Origin: Campylobacteraceae bacterium
GTDB lineage: Bacteria > Campylobacterota > Campylobacteria > Campylobacterales > Sulfurovaceae
DNA: 21,515 nucleotides
Direction: 5' to 3'
Assembly (NCBI GenBank): GCA_027056615.1
Contig: JALUKJ010000349.1
Span: forward strand, 1-21,515
The notes beneath the pieces are model-generated. The model worked only from the letters and a program-made list of their open reading frames with translations, searched no databases and had not been told where the DNA came from. Made by a program: the position numbers and the translations under genes. This document shows positions 6,925 to 14,944 of the stretch, piece by piece (the stretch's first letter is position 1; the number at the start of each line of letters is the position of its first letter).

Positions 6925-7488
6925 TTAACCAAACATCTTTTTAAATGTTGCAAGTAGTGTGGCTATAATTCCTTTCGGTTTAATTAGTTCGTCAATAAAC
7001 TCATTGTAGTTCATCTCATTCTCTTCTAAAAATCCCTCTAGGTAGGCGAGTGATTTCTCCATACCATGTTTCTTTTCTATTGATAACATAGTAGCATAAA
7101 GCTCTTCAGCTGTATCAATAACATCTTGAGGAGCAGAACGTCTAAATGCTGTAAGTGTGACAACTTCACCATTTGAATTAAATTTAGGCTCCAAATCAGC
7201 AATTACCCAATAGTAGCGACCATCTTTGGCTAAGTTTTTAATAACACCAGAGATTTTATTACCTGCTAATAGGTTTTGCCATACCAAATAAAAAACAGCT
7301 TTGGGCATGTCAGGATGACGAACTACATTGTGTGGTACACCTATTAGTTCAGCTTCACTGTATTTTGAAATCTCTGAAAAATTTTTATTAATAAAGAGAA
7401 TCTTACCCTTAATATCTGTTTTACTCACTATAAACTTTTTTTTTGAAAATTTAATCTCTTCATCGAGTACTATTGGTCTGTAAATCAT
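6925..7488 (-). CDS. Aer/CetB-type PAS sensor protein
   Basis: The 187-residue soluble protein has one PAS domain (about 15-118) of the Aer energy-taxis type: DIKGKILFINKNFSEIS, then PHNVVRHPDMP (52-62) with R57, H58 and D60 placed as in the FAD site of E. coli Aer, then GVIKNLAKDGRYYWV. The Trp that Aer carries two residues before this GVIKN segment is Ile here. A helical tail of about 65 residues follows, with no membrane segment, HAMP or methyl-accepting domain. In Campylobacter such stand-alone PAS proteins (CetB) work with a separate membrane transducer (CetA). No CetA-like gene is adjacent. The AAAGGA ribosome-binding site is good. A role in redox or energy taxis is inferred from the family. 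Confidence 0.82.
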   Translation of the reverse strand: MIYRPIVLDEEIKFSKKKFIVSKTDIKGKILFINKNFSEISKYSEAELIGVPHNVVRHPDMPKAVFYLVWQNLLAGNKISGVIKNLAKDGRYYWVIADLEPKFNSNGEVVTLTAFRRSAPQDVIDTAEELYATMLSIEKKHGMEKSLAYLEGFLEENEMNYNEFIDELIKPKGIIATLLATFKKMFG

Positions 7489-7600
7489 AATCTATTCCTT
7501 TGTAAGTATCTTATGTTATATTTTAACTAAAAATAATTTAAATTAAATTATTTAAGTCAATAATATTATAAAAATGTTTAAATTGGTTGTAAAGTGTTGA

Positions 7601-7625
7601 AAAGATAAGGGGTTGCCTTATCTTT
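7601..7625 (-). terminator. Terminator hairpin of argG
   Basis: A perfect 10-bp stem (aaagataagg / ccttatcttt) with a 5-nt loop lies 8 bp after the argG stop codon. The 3' arm ends in TTT on the minus strand but the T-run is short. Confidence 0.68.
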
Positions 7626-7632
7626 GGGGGAT

Positions 7633-8850
7633 TTATTTTCTATTTTTACCTGCAATAATAAAGCGAAGAGCATTAAGTTTAATAAATCCTTCTGCATCGC
7701 TTTGGTCATAAACATCATCCTCTTCAAATGTGGAGTGAGCTTCTGAGAAGAGAGATTTTTCAGATTCACGTCCAACAACCATAACATTTCCTTTGTAAAG
7801 TTTAAGTCTAACCTTTCCCTCTACATGTTCTTGTGTTTTGTCAATAGCCGATTGTAACATCTCACGTTCAGGTGACCACCAATAACCATTGTAGATTAGT
7901 TTTGCATAACGAGGCATAAGCTCATCTTTTAGGTGTGCTGCTTCTCTATCTAAAGTAATAGATTCAATGGCTCTGTGAGCTTTTAACATAATAGTTCCAC
8001 CAGGGGTTTCATAACATCCACGTGCTTTCATTCCCACATATCGGTTTTCAACAATATCAATACGTCCAATTCCATGTTTGTTACCATACTCATTAAGTTT
8101 GGTCAAAATAGTTGCTGGACTCATTGCTTCATCATTAATTCCTATTGGGTCACCATTTTTGTACTCAATAGTAATATACTCAGCCTCATCAGGTGCATTC
8201 TCTGGGCTTGTTGTCCATAGCCACATATCTTCATCTGGCTCTTTACTTGGGTCTTCTAGTACTAATCCTTCATAAGATATATGCAGTAGGTTTGCATCCA
8301 TAGAATAAGGAGAAGATTGTCCCTGTTTTTTCTCAATCTTGATACCATGAGTTTGGGCATACGCCAAAAGTTTTTCACGAGAGTTCAAATCCCACTCTCT
8401 CCAAGGTGCAATAACAGCGATATCAGAGTTCAGCCCAAGGTAACCAAGCTCAAAACGTACTTGGTCATTTCCTTTTCCTGTTGCTCCATGACTTACGGCA
8501 TCTGCTCCTGTTTGTGCAGCAATCTCAATCTGTTTTTTAGAGATAAGAGGTCGAGCAATGGAAGTTCCAAGAAGATACTCGCCTTCATAGATGGTATTTG
8601 CTCTAAACATAGGAAAAACAAAATCTTTAACAAACTCTTCACGTAAGTCTAAAATAAAAATATTTTCAGGTTTAATTCCCATTGCCAAAGCTTTTTCTCT
8701 AGCAGGTTCAACCTCTTCACCTTGACCTAGATCAGCTGTAAAGGTTACTACTTCACAGTTATATTCATCTTGTAGCCATTTTAAAATAATACTTGTATCT
8801 AGTCCACCAGAGTACGCAAGTACTGCTTTTTTTATCTCTTTTTTTGCCAT
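7633..8850 (-). CDS. argG: Argininosuccinate synthase
   Basis: ArgG condenses citrulline and aspartate with ATP to give argininosuccinate, the penultimate step of arginine synthesis. The 405-residue protein has the ATP pyrophosphatase loop AYSGGLDTS (12-20) and the citrulline/aspartate-binding segment [15 protein letters not shown], both hallmarks of the family, at normal length. The ribosome-binding site AGGTGAT precedes the ATG. It follows mltG by 47 bp in the same direction, and a strong hairpin follows its stop. No other arginine gene is present in the window. Confidence 0.97.
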   Translation of the reverse strand: MAKKEIKKAVLAYSGGLDTSIILKWLQDEYNCEVVTFTADLGQGEEVEPAREKALAMGIKPENIFILDLREEFVKDFVFPMFRANTIYEGEYLLGTSIARPLISKKQIEIAAQTGADAVSHGATGKGNDQVRFELGYLGLNSDIAVIAPWREWDLNSREKLLAYAQTHGIKIEKKQGQSSPYSMDANLLHISYEGLVLEDPSKEPDEDMWLWTTSPENAPDEAEYITIEYKNGDPIGINDEAMSPATILTKLNEYGNKHGIGRIDIVENRYVGMKARGCYETPGGTIMLKAHRAIESITLDREAAHLKDELMPRYAKLIYNGYWWSPEREMLQSAIDKTQEHVEGKVRLKLYKGNVMVVGRESEKSLFSEAHSTFEEDDVYDQSDAEGFIKLNALRFIIAGKNRK

Positions 8851-8897
8851 AATATCACCTAATAAAAATTTGGTGAGATTTTAGCATATTTAAGTGA

Positions 8898-9848
8898 TTA
8901 TTTGGCTTTATTGATATTTCTTAAATGCTCTTGATATGAGCTAGTAAAGTCATGTACTCCAGATTTATTTTTCATAAAATATAGATAGTTAGTATGTTTT
9001 GGTTTAAGTGTGGCTAAGATGGCATTTTTTGAGACAGAGCAAATAGGGTAGGGAGGTAACCCTCTATTGAGATAAGTATTAAATCCACTCTTATCTGTTT
9101 TTATTCGTTTTGGTGTAACTTTGATATGAGAGTATTTACCATAGTTTAGTGTTCCATCCATTTGAAGAGCCATACCAATTTTTAAGCGATTATATATAAC
9201 CGAAGCGATAATAGGCATCTCCTCTTTGTTCGCAGCCTCTTTTTGGATAATAGAAGCGATGGTTAAAACTTTATTCCACTCCTGTTTATTATACTCTTTT
9301 AGATATTTTGTAGCTAGTTTTTTATACTCAACTTCACTCTGTTTAACTAAAATTTTAATTAGTTTTTTTTCGTCAATATTTTTAGCTAAGTGGTAAGTTT
9401 CTGGGAGAATTCCAGCCTCTTTATAGCTAGAGAATTCATTGTAAGCTTTGTTAAGTTTGTCTATATCTAAAGCTTGATTTTTAGCTAACTCTTCTAAAAA
9501 AATAACTTTTGTCTCACCAGGTATCAATGTTACAACATTAATTGCCTCTTTGGCAGTGCTTAGCTTTTTTAAAAAAGTAATACGACTCATCTCTTCTCCA
9601 CCAATAAGAAGTGTTCCACTTTTAGGAGAATCAAGCCCATAAGCTAAAAGATATGTATCAAGAATAGTAAGGTTATATCCTTGTTTTTTAAGATGCTCAA
9701 CAACCTTGGTAATAGAGCCTTTAGGTAATATTACTTTTTGTGTCGTCTTAATAGGCATAGAGAAGTAAAAGATAAGTGCAATAACTATTAATATAGTTAT
9801 TGCTAAGAAAAATGAGATAAGTTTTGATAAAAGATTAATAAATTTCAT
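8898..9848 (-). CDS. mltG: Endolytic murein transglycosylase MltG (YceG-like)
   Basis: MltG cleaves nascent glycan strands and so sets glycan chain length. The 316-residue protein has one N-terminal membrane anchor (about 11-29), a LysM-like segment (LPKGSITKVVEHLKKQG, 41-57) and a catalytic domain with SIIQKEA (199-205, E204 the catalytic Glu), then MPIIASVIYNRL, MALQMDGTLNYG and LPPYPICS, all standard. Length is normal. There is no Shine-Dalgarno; TATAAT lies 5 nt before the ATG, so the gene probably starts its own leaderless transcript although pqiC ends only 34 bp upstream. Confidence 0.94.
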   Translation of the reverse strand: MKFINLLSKLISFFLAITILIVIALIFYFSMPIKTTQKVILPKGSITKVVEHLKKQGYNLTILDTYLLAYGLDSPKSGTLLIGGEEMSRITFLKKLSTAKEAINVVTLIPGETKVIFLEELAKNQALDIDKLNKAYNEFSSYKEAGILPETYHLAKNIDEKKLIKILVKQSEVEYKKLATKYLKEYNKQEWNKVLTIASIIQKEAANKEEMPIIASVIYNRLKIGMALQMDGTLNYGKYSHIKVTPKRIKTDKSGFNTYLNRGLPPYPICSVSKNAILATLKPKHTNYLYFMKNKSGVHDFTSSYQEHLRNINKAK

Positions 9849-9853
9849 AATTA

Positions 9854-9859
9854 ATTATA
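9854..9859 (-). promoter_or_regulatory. -10 box (TATAAT) of mltG, leaderless arrangement
   Basis: On the minus strand the order is TATAAT-TAATT-ATG, inside the 34-bp gap after pqiC. There is no ribosome-binding site, and the spacing is the same as at truD, the DUF1703 gene and pqiA1. Confidence 0.62.
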
Positions 9860-9882
9860 CTCATTTCACTTTTGAATTAAGC

Positions 9883-10431
9883 TTATTTTATAATTGCAGT
9901 TTTTATCTCTTCTAATAGTTGAAGATAGGCTTTCTCCATTGACTCCATCATTGTATCAATTTCTATGCTAGTTGGTACTTTGGTAGAGAAAAGTTTATTT
10001 ATAGAGTTTTTAGTATGATAGTTATATATTTTATAATCAGCATCTAAGTAGACTTTATCTTTATATGCAATAAAACGCTTAATTGTGACTTCAACTCGTT
10101 TGTCTGCTTTTCTATTTGCATTCCATGGGTATAGGTGAACATTTGGATTGTTTAGTGACTTTTGAAGATAGTTAATAAGAATATTGGTTAATCTTTTTTT
10201 CATAGGGGTTAGCCACTGTGCTTTCTTAAGTAGTTCTACTTGGTATGGGGTAATTTGTCTAACTAAAACTTGGTCTTGTAGATATTTAGGTACATTGACG
10301 GTGACTACATCAATGGGTCTTGTATAGGTTATATTTTTACTAATCTCTAAATTATTTCCAAGTGTATAGTATTTCTTTGAACTACATCCAATAAATAAAA
10401 GTAGAAATAGTAGAGGCAGTACTCTTTTCAT
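9883..10431 (-). CDS. pqiC: PqiC-like outer-membrane lipoprotein (ABC-type transport auxiliary component)
   Basis: This 182-residue protein has a short lipoprotein signal (MKRVLPLLFLLLFIGC, C16) followed by SSKKYYTLG, the usual start of the PqiC/YmbA auxiliary lipoproteins. In E. coli PqiC sits in the outer membrane and caps the PqiB tunnel. The body has little recognisable motif, so the name rests on length, lipobox, the N-terminal YYTLG and its place after pqiB. Its ATG overlaps the pqiB stop by one base (TAATG), with GGAGATG as ribosome-binding site, giving tight coupling. Confidence 0.82.
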   Translation of the reverse strand: MKRVLPLLFLLLFIGCSSKKYYTLGNNLEISKNITYTRPIDVVTVNVPKYLQDQVLVRQITPYQVELLKKAQWLTPMKKRLTNILINYLQKSLNNPNVHLYPWNANRKADKRVEVTIKRFIAYKDKVYLDADYKIYNYHTKNSINKLFSTKVPTSIEIDTMMESMEKAYLQLLEEIKTAIIK

Positions 10432-12116
10432 TAATCATCTCCTAAAATAAGTGCATTTGGTTTTTTCTCAAGTTTTAAGCTAATTCTTCCCATAGATTCA
10501 GCTGTAATTGCTAACTCTCGCAAGGTTAAAGAGAGTTCTGAAGCAAATTTAGAATCTGCTCCATAATCACTACTAAGCATTTGAATTTTTTGTAGAGTTA
10601 TTGTTAACTCTTGCATAGTTTGACTCAATTCTGTAGGTAGATTTTGAAACGATTTTTTGCGTGTTAGTTTATTTAGATTTGAAGCACTTTTATTAAAGTT
10701 TTTTACCAATTTATTTAGATTATTAGTTGTTTTTCTTAAATCTTTTAAGAGATTTTTTATAGGTGCATTGTTCTCTTTGAGTAGTTTGTTAGCAGAGAGA
10801 AGTAGATTTTTTAGAGGTAATTTTTCTAGCTTTTGAATAAGTTTTTGTGTATCATCTAATAAATTAGAGCTAATACTCTTTTGTATGGTTGGAAAGTAGT
10901 CATACTTTTTAGTTTTTATAATGGTAGCTTTTTTTTTTTTTTTAAAAATAAGATTAATATAGTCTGAACCTATTATAGGAATGGTAGATTTTATGGATGC
11001 TTTTAATCCCTTTTTTACCAATTTTTCTATAGTGTGATTGCCTTTTTCATCTTTTGAACTAGAAAATATTTGAGTATGAATGAGTGCATATACTTCCGAC
11101 TGGATGTTATGAGAGGTATTAGAGAAGTGACTTTTGATATCGGTTACATAACCCACTTGAAAACCATTGAACTCTACAGGTGAACCTATCTCTAACTTGT
11201 TGGTTGTCTCTGAAAATTTAAAGGCATAGACTATATCGTCAAAATTTTGTCGTAGATGTTTAGCTTTCATCTCTGAAAGGCTTTTGTATAGAGTAAAAAC
11301 ATGTCTCTGTTTTGTCCGATTATGCTCTTTACCTATACTCTGTAGAGGTGTATAGATAGAGATACCTCCATGAACAAGTTGAGAAACAGAAGCAATATTC
11401 ATGTCAAGTTTACCTTTTGAAAAATCTAAACTAAAACTACTATTGGTATAAAATTGACTCTCATAATTGATAAATGGAACATATTTCTCTTTTACAAAAA
11501 TAGTAAAATTAACCTTTTTCCCATCGGGAGAGATAGCAACACGCTCTACTCTACCAACTTCTATCATTCTGTAGTATACATGTGACCCCTCTACAATATT
11601 ATTTGAGTTTGGAGCAGATAGAATATAGTATTTTCCAGCAGCATCTTTATCAATATATGGCTTGTCTAACCCTACAAATTTTAACTTTCTTTTTTTCTCT
11701 TTAACACCATATAGTTCAATGTAAGAACCTGATAAAATAGTATCAAGACCAGAGACTCCATGTGAACCTACATCGGCATGAACAATCCAAAACTTTGCTT
11801 TTTCATTAAGATATTTAGAAACTTCTTTGTTTACTTTTACTTGTACTGTAACACCCTCTCCATCTTTTGAAAGAGAGATTTTTGTTACCATTCCAATATT
11901 GACATTGCGTAGTTTAAGTTGACTTTGATTAGCAATTAGTCCAGCATTCTCTTTAAAATTAATTTCAATAGTTGGACCAATTTTAGAGTAGTATTGGTAA
12001 GCTAACCAAAGAGCAATCGTCATAGCAATAAAAGGAACTAACCAAATGGTGGTAAGAAGTTGTACCCCTTTTGATTTTTTGATTTTGGGAGTATTGTACT
12101 TTTTATGGTTTGGCAT
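10431..12116 (-). CDS. pqiB: PqiB-like MCE-domain intermembrane transport protein
   Basis: PqiB forms a tunnel of stacked MCE rings that carries lipids between inner and outer membranes. This protein (561 residues from the chosen start) has an inner-membrane helix at about 22-40, three MCE domains (about 47-137, 163-257 and 272-390; note LRNVNIGMV, MIEVGRVERV and FNGFQVGYV) and a long helical C-terminal part (about 410-550), as in E. coli PqiB. The frame is open back to an ATG at 12158, inside pqiA2, but the ATG at 12116 has a clear AAGGAG ribosome-binding site and overlaps pqiA2 by only 14 bp, so I prefer it. Residues 392-396 are five Lys encoded by an A15 run that may slip. Confidence 0.92.
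   Translation of the reverse strand: MPNHKKYNTPKIKKSKGVQLLTTIWLVPFIAMTIALWLAYQYYSKIGPTIEINFKENAGLIANQSQLKLRNVNIGMVTKISLSKDGEGVTVQVKVNKEVSKYLNEKAKFWIVHADVGSHGVSGLDTILSGSYIELYGVKEKKRKLKFVGLDKPYIDKDAAGKYYILSAPNSNNIVEGSHVYYRMIEVGRVERVAISPDGKKVNFTIFVKEKYVPFINYESQFYTNSSFSLDFSKGKLDMNIASVSQLVHGGISIYTPLQSIGKEHNRTKQRHVFTLYKSLSEMKAKHLRQNFDDIVYAFKFSETTNKLEIGSPVEFNGFQVGYVTDIKSHFSNTSHNIQSEVYALIHTQIFSSSKDEKGNHTIEKLVKKGLKASIKSTIPIIGSDYINLIFKKKKKATIIKTKKYDYFPTIQKSISSNLLDDTQKLIQKLEKLPLKNLLLSANKLLKENNAPIKNLLKDLRKTTNNLNKLVKNFNKSASNLNKLTRKKSFQNLPTELSQTMQELTITLQKIQMLSSDYGADSKFASELSLTLRELAITAESMGRISLKLEKKPNALILGDD
10929..10943 (-). repeat. A15 homopolymer within pqiB
   Basis: Fifteen T on the plus strand encode AAA x5 in pqiB. 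A loss or gain of one base leads to a stop within about seven codons (TAA in either frame), giving a protein with all three MCE domains but no helical tail. It is by far the longest homopolymer in a gene in the window. Confidence 0.9.
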
Positions 12117-12720
12117 TAGAAGTGTCTCCTTTTTGATGGTTAATAAGTCTTGGGTCAAAAGATAGAGCTGAAATCATGGTAAAGAAGACCATTAGTCCAA
12201 AGGCTGTTGCCCCCTTTCCAGGGTAGATTTTTACTTCTGAAAAGTGAATGAGTACAGATAGTATAATTACAACAAAAACATCTACCATTGACCATGGTCC
12301 AATCGCCTCTGTAATATAAAAAAGTTTATGTTTATCTAATTTAGAGGAGTGGATATTATATTTAGTAGAGATAAGTAGATAGATAATAAGTACAAACTTT
12401 AGAAGAGGTACAAAAACAGAAGCAAGTAGAATAATCAGTGCAATAGGGTAAGAACCTGAGTCCCAAAGATGAATAATTCCTTCCATAATTGTATTTGTAG
12501 TTGTCTTTCCAAACTGTTTAGAGATAAGAATAGGGTAGAGGTTAGCAGGAAAATAGAAGATAATTGCTGTAATTAGAAAGGCTAATGTTTTATGATATGA
12601 AAATTTTAAATTGTGTTCAATTTTTTCATGACATCGTCTACATTTTGTCTCTTTATTATCTACATAGTTGACTGCTTCACAGATATGACAACGTATATAT
12701 TCAAACTTACTATTATTCAT
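12103..12720 (-). CDS. pqiA: PqiA-family inner-membrane protein (second half)
   Basis: This is a 205-residue PqiA-domain protein. A zinc-ribbon-like pair of CxxC motifs (C11, C14, C27, C30) precedes four membrane segments (about 44-63, 92-118, 145-160 and 168-187). Family motifs are FYFPANLYPI, GPWSMVDVFVV and SFDPRLIN. In E. coli one PqiA chain contains two such domains; here they are two genes. PqiA is the inner-membrane partner of PqiB in intermembrane lipid transport. Its ATG overlaps the stop of the preceding PqiA gene (ATGA) and its end overlaps the pqiB start, so the products are probably made together. Confidence 0.9.
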   Translation of the reverse strand: MNNSKFEYIRCHICEAVNYVDNKETKCRRCHEKIEHNLKFSYHKTLAFLITAIIFYFPANLYPILISKQFGKTTTNTIMEGIIHLWDSGSYPIALIILLASVFVPLLKFVLIIYLLISTKYNIHSSKLDKHKLFYITEAIGPWSMVDVFVVIILSVLIHFSEVKIYPGKGATAFGLMVFFTMISALSFDPRLINHQKGDTSNAKP

Positions 12721-13349
12721 TCATGCCATCCATATATTTTTGTATGTAACTCCCATAGCTCATAAAAACTGATATTTTTTGTAATGATTATATCAAGAAT
12801 AAGTGTAAATACAAGAGCTACAAAAGAGACTCCCAGTTCAATATAGGCGTAGTCAAAAAGTTTGACCATAGCAACTAAGAGAGATATAAAAAATATATCA
12901 ACCATACTCCAAGGACGTATATGGGCTAAGAGTATAAGTAGACGTTGTACCATATAAGCCCCTTTTTTAAGTTTCATAAGTATCAGTAAAAGAAGCATCG
13001 AAAAGATAATTGTTATAGGAAAGATAACAATTAGAAAAATAAACATAATCCCTACAATGTATTGATGTTGTTCTAAAATAACCATAAAGAGAGCATACAG
13101 AGTCAGGCTCTTCTCTAGCCCTTGAATATCAATAGTCACAATAGTAAATTTAAAAGCAACAAACAAAGAGATAGCCGCAGTAATAACTAAAGCTAAGGTT
13201 TTATCAATTGTATTAGGACAGTTTTGGTAGAGCAGAATATCACACTTTGAGCAAAATGCTTTTTTATTATGTGAGATTGGAACTTTTTTATGAAGTGTAT
13301 GACATTTTTTACAAATAATAAGATTATCTAGCTCTTCTTCTGTTATCAT
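12717..13349 (-). CDS. pqiA: PqiA-family inner-membrane protein (first half)
   Basis: The 210-residue protein has two CxxC motifs (C13, C16, C33, C36) and about four membrane segments (50-72, 99-125, 149-168 and 170-189). RPWSMVDIFFISLLVAMVKL is the strong PqiA signature. It lacks the PANLYPI and SFDPR motifs that mark its downstream partner, matching the N-terminal half of two-domain PqiA. It is the first gene of the pqiA-pqiA-pqiB-pqiC set. The ATG has no ribosome-binding site, but TATAAT lies 5 nt upstream. The first five residues of the next gene overlap it by 4 bp (ATGA). Confidence 0.88.
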   Translation of the reverse strand: MITEEELDNLIICKKCHTLHKKVPISHNKKAFCSKCDILLYQNCPNTIDKTLALVITAAISLFVAFKFTIVTIDIQGLEKSLTLYALFMVILEQHQYIVGIMFIFLIVIFPITIIFSMLLLLILMKLKKGAYMVQRLLILLAHIRPWSMVDIFFISLLVAMVKLFDYAYIELGVSFVALVFTLILDIIITKNISFYELWELHTKIYGWHE

Positions 13350-13354
13350 TTGTT

Positions 13355-13360
13355 ATTATA
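13355..13360 (-). promoter_or_regulatory. -10 box (TATAAT) of the pqi operon, leaderless arrangement
   Basis: On the minus strand the order is TATAAT-AACAA-ATG, with no ribosome-binding site. It lies just after a hairpin that follows ychF, which fits a new transcription unit beginning here. Confidence 0.62.
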
Positions 13361-13366
13361 TCTTAT

Positions 13367-13391
13367 TAATACAAGGATTTACCTTGTATTA
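13367..13391 (-). terminator. Hairpin between ychF and the pqi operon
   Basis: A perfect 10-bp stem (taatacaagg / ccttgtatta) with a 5-nt loop lies just beyond the ychF stop. There is no T-run after it on the minus strand, so it may be a processing or operator site instead. Confidence 0.5.
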
Positions 13392-13394
13392 GTT

Positions 13395-14498
13395 TTAGAC
13401 ATTAAACCTAAAGTGCATTACATCACCATCTTGGACAATATACTCTTTTCCCTCTAGTCTATTTTTACCTGCCTCTTTAGCTCCTGCTTCACCACCAAAC
13501 TCTATAAAGTCTTCATAAGAGATAACCTCTGCACGAATAAATCCCTTTTCAAAGTCATTATGAATTACAGCTGCTGCTTTTGGAGCAGTTGTTCCTTGGC
13601 GAATAGTCCATGCTCGAACCTCTTTGACTCCTGCAGTAAAATACGATTGAAGTCCAAGTTTTTCAAACCCTTTATGGATAATTTGGTCAAGTCCACTCTC
13701 TTGGACTCCAAGGTCAGCTAACATCTCGTTACGCTCTTCATCGTCAAAGTCAACCATCTCCTCTTCCATCTTAGCACATAGTTTAATTACCTCTGAATTT
13801 CTCTCTTTTGCGTAAGCTTTTAATTGTTTCACAAATTCATTATCTTCTTCAAGGCTATCTTCATCTACATTTGCACCATACATAATCTCTTTAGAGGTTA
13901 AAAGACGTAAATCTTTGTTCATTGCAATAAATTCATCTGTTTCAATATCTTCAAATGTAGAGACAGGGTTATTGTCTGCAATATGTTCTAAAAGCTTTTC
14001 TACTACTACAAGTTGAGCTTTTGCATTTTTATCATTTCCACGTGCTTTTTTACTAAGCATAGTAATACGCTTTTCAACAGCATCAAGGTCAGCAAAAAGT
14101 AACTCTTGTTCTATAATTTCAACATCACGAATAGGGTCAATATTCCCCTCTACATGTACTACATTTGGGTCTTCAAAACAGCGTACAATATGCAAAATAA
14201 CTTCTGTTTCACGGATATTACTTAAAAATTTATTTCCAAGCCCTTCACCTTTACTCGCACCCTTAACAAGACCTGCAATATCTACAAAGTCTAAAGTAGA
14301 GTATTGAACTCTCTCTGGGTTTACAATCTTTGAAAGTTCTTCAAGACGTTGGTCAGGTACAGGTACAACTGCTTTGTTTGGTTCAATAGTACAGAAAGGG
14401 TAGTTTGCACTTTCTGCGTTTTGTGCTTTGGTTAGGGCGTTAAATGTGGTTGATTTACCTACGTTTGGTAATCCTACAAGTCCGATGCTTAATCCCAT
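13395..14498 (-). CDS. ychF: Redox-regulated ATPase/GTPase YchF
   Basis: YchF is an Obg-family P-loop protein that hydrolyses ATP and binds ribosomes. The 367-residue protein has the P-loop GLPNVGKS (9-16), the G3 motif [19 protein letters not shown] (73-91), a coiled-coil insertion (about 130-200) and a C-terminal TGS domain (about 280-366, with [16 protein letters not shown] and [13 protein letters not shown]). Length and motifs are normal. AAGGAT serves as ribosome-binding site. It follows the VanZ-like gene by 62 bp and is followed by a hairpin and the pqi operon. Confidence 0.97.
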   Translation of the reverse strand: MGLSIGLVGLPNVGKSTTFNALTKAQNAESANYPFCTIEPNKAVVPVPDQRLEELSKIVNPERVQYSTLDFVDIAGLVKGASKGEGLGNKFLSNIRETEVILHIVRCFEDPNVVHVEGNIDPIRDVEIIEQELLFADLDAVEKRITMLSKKARGNDKNAKAQLVVVEKLLEHIADNNPVSTFEDIETDEFIAMNKDLRLLTSKEIMYGANVDEDSLEEDNEFVKQLKAYAKERNSEVIKLCAKMEEEMVDFDDEERNEMLADLGVQESGLDQIIHKGFEKLGLQSYFTAGVKEVRAWTIRQGTTAPKAAAVIHNDFEKGFIRAEVISYEDFIEFGGEAGAKEAGKNRLEGKEYIVQDGDVMHFRFNV

Positions 14499-14560
14499 AA
14501 ATATCCTTAGTTAAAATAATTATGGAATTTTAGCTAAATGTTGGTGAAAGAGGGATTATC

Positions 14561-14938
14561 CTATTTTTTTAAAAAATCTATAACCTCTTTTGTAAAAGAA
14601 TAAGTAAATTGAAAGAGTAAAATTCCTGTTACATCAGCAAAAATATCTTCAATTGATGAGGTACGTTCAGGTAGATAGTATTGAACAAACTCTATAAATA
14701 TACCAAAGAGTAGTAATGCACTCATATTTCTAAAGCGTTGAGCCATATTAGAAGAGGCACGGTTAAGAAGAAAAGAGAGTGTAAAAAAGGCAGAGAGATG
14801 TTTGATTTTATCAGCATTTTGATAACTTAGTTCAATATGGTCATTGGGAACAACAGCAAAGATAAAGACAACAATTAGTGTAAATATAAAAAAAAGGATT
14901 TTATAAAACCCTTTTCTTCCTGAAAAATTCATTTTCAT
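14561..14938 (-). CDS. VanZ-like small membrane protein
   Basis: The 125-residue protein has three or four hydrophobic segments (about 12-31, 46-58, 71-86 and 98-113). VanZ-like landmarks are DKIKHLSAFFTLS (44-55, with the conserved Lys-His), GIFIEFVQYYLPERTSS (79-95) and DIFADVTGILL (98-108). The family is named for a teicoplanin-resistance accessory gene, but most members are of unknown function, so no resistance role is implied. It starts 6 bp after the aminopeptidase stop and is probably cotranscribed with it. An alternative start is the third codon (also ATG). Confidence 0.82.
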   Translation of the reverse strand: MKMNFSGRKGFYKILFFIFTLIVVFIFAVVPNDHIELSYQNADKIKHLSAFFTLSFLLNRASSNMAQRFRNMSALLLFGIFIEFVQYYLPERTSSIEDIFADVTGILLFQFTYSFTKEVIDFLKK

Positions 14939-14944
14939 CTCTAA

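Noticed and set aside
7531..7553. Palindrome aaataattt-N5-aaattattt before the PAS gene
   Set aside because: It is pure A/T in an AT-rich spacer, so chance cannot be excluded and no gene-control logic supports it.
7578..7787. Minus-strand frame overlapping the argG 3' end
   Set aside because: It is out of frame with argG and runs through its terminator hairpin.
8078..8646. Open frames on the plus strand inside argG
   Set aside because: They lie antisense to a complete, highly conserved argG frame and have no ribosome-binding site or recognisable product.
12117..12158. Longer pqiB start at 12158
   Set aside because: It would overlap pqiA2 by 56 bp, while the ATG at 12116 has an AAGGAG site at good distance.
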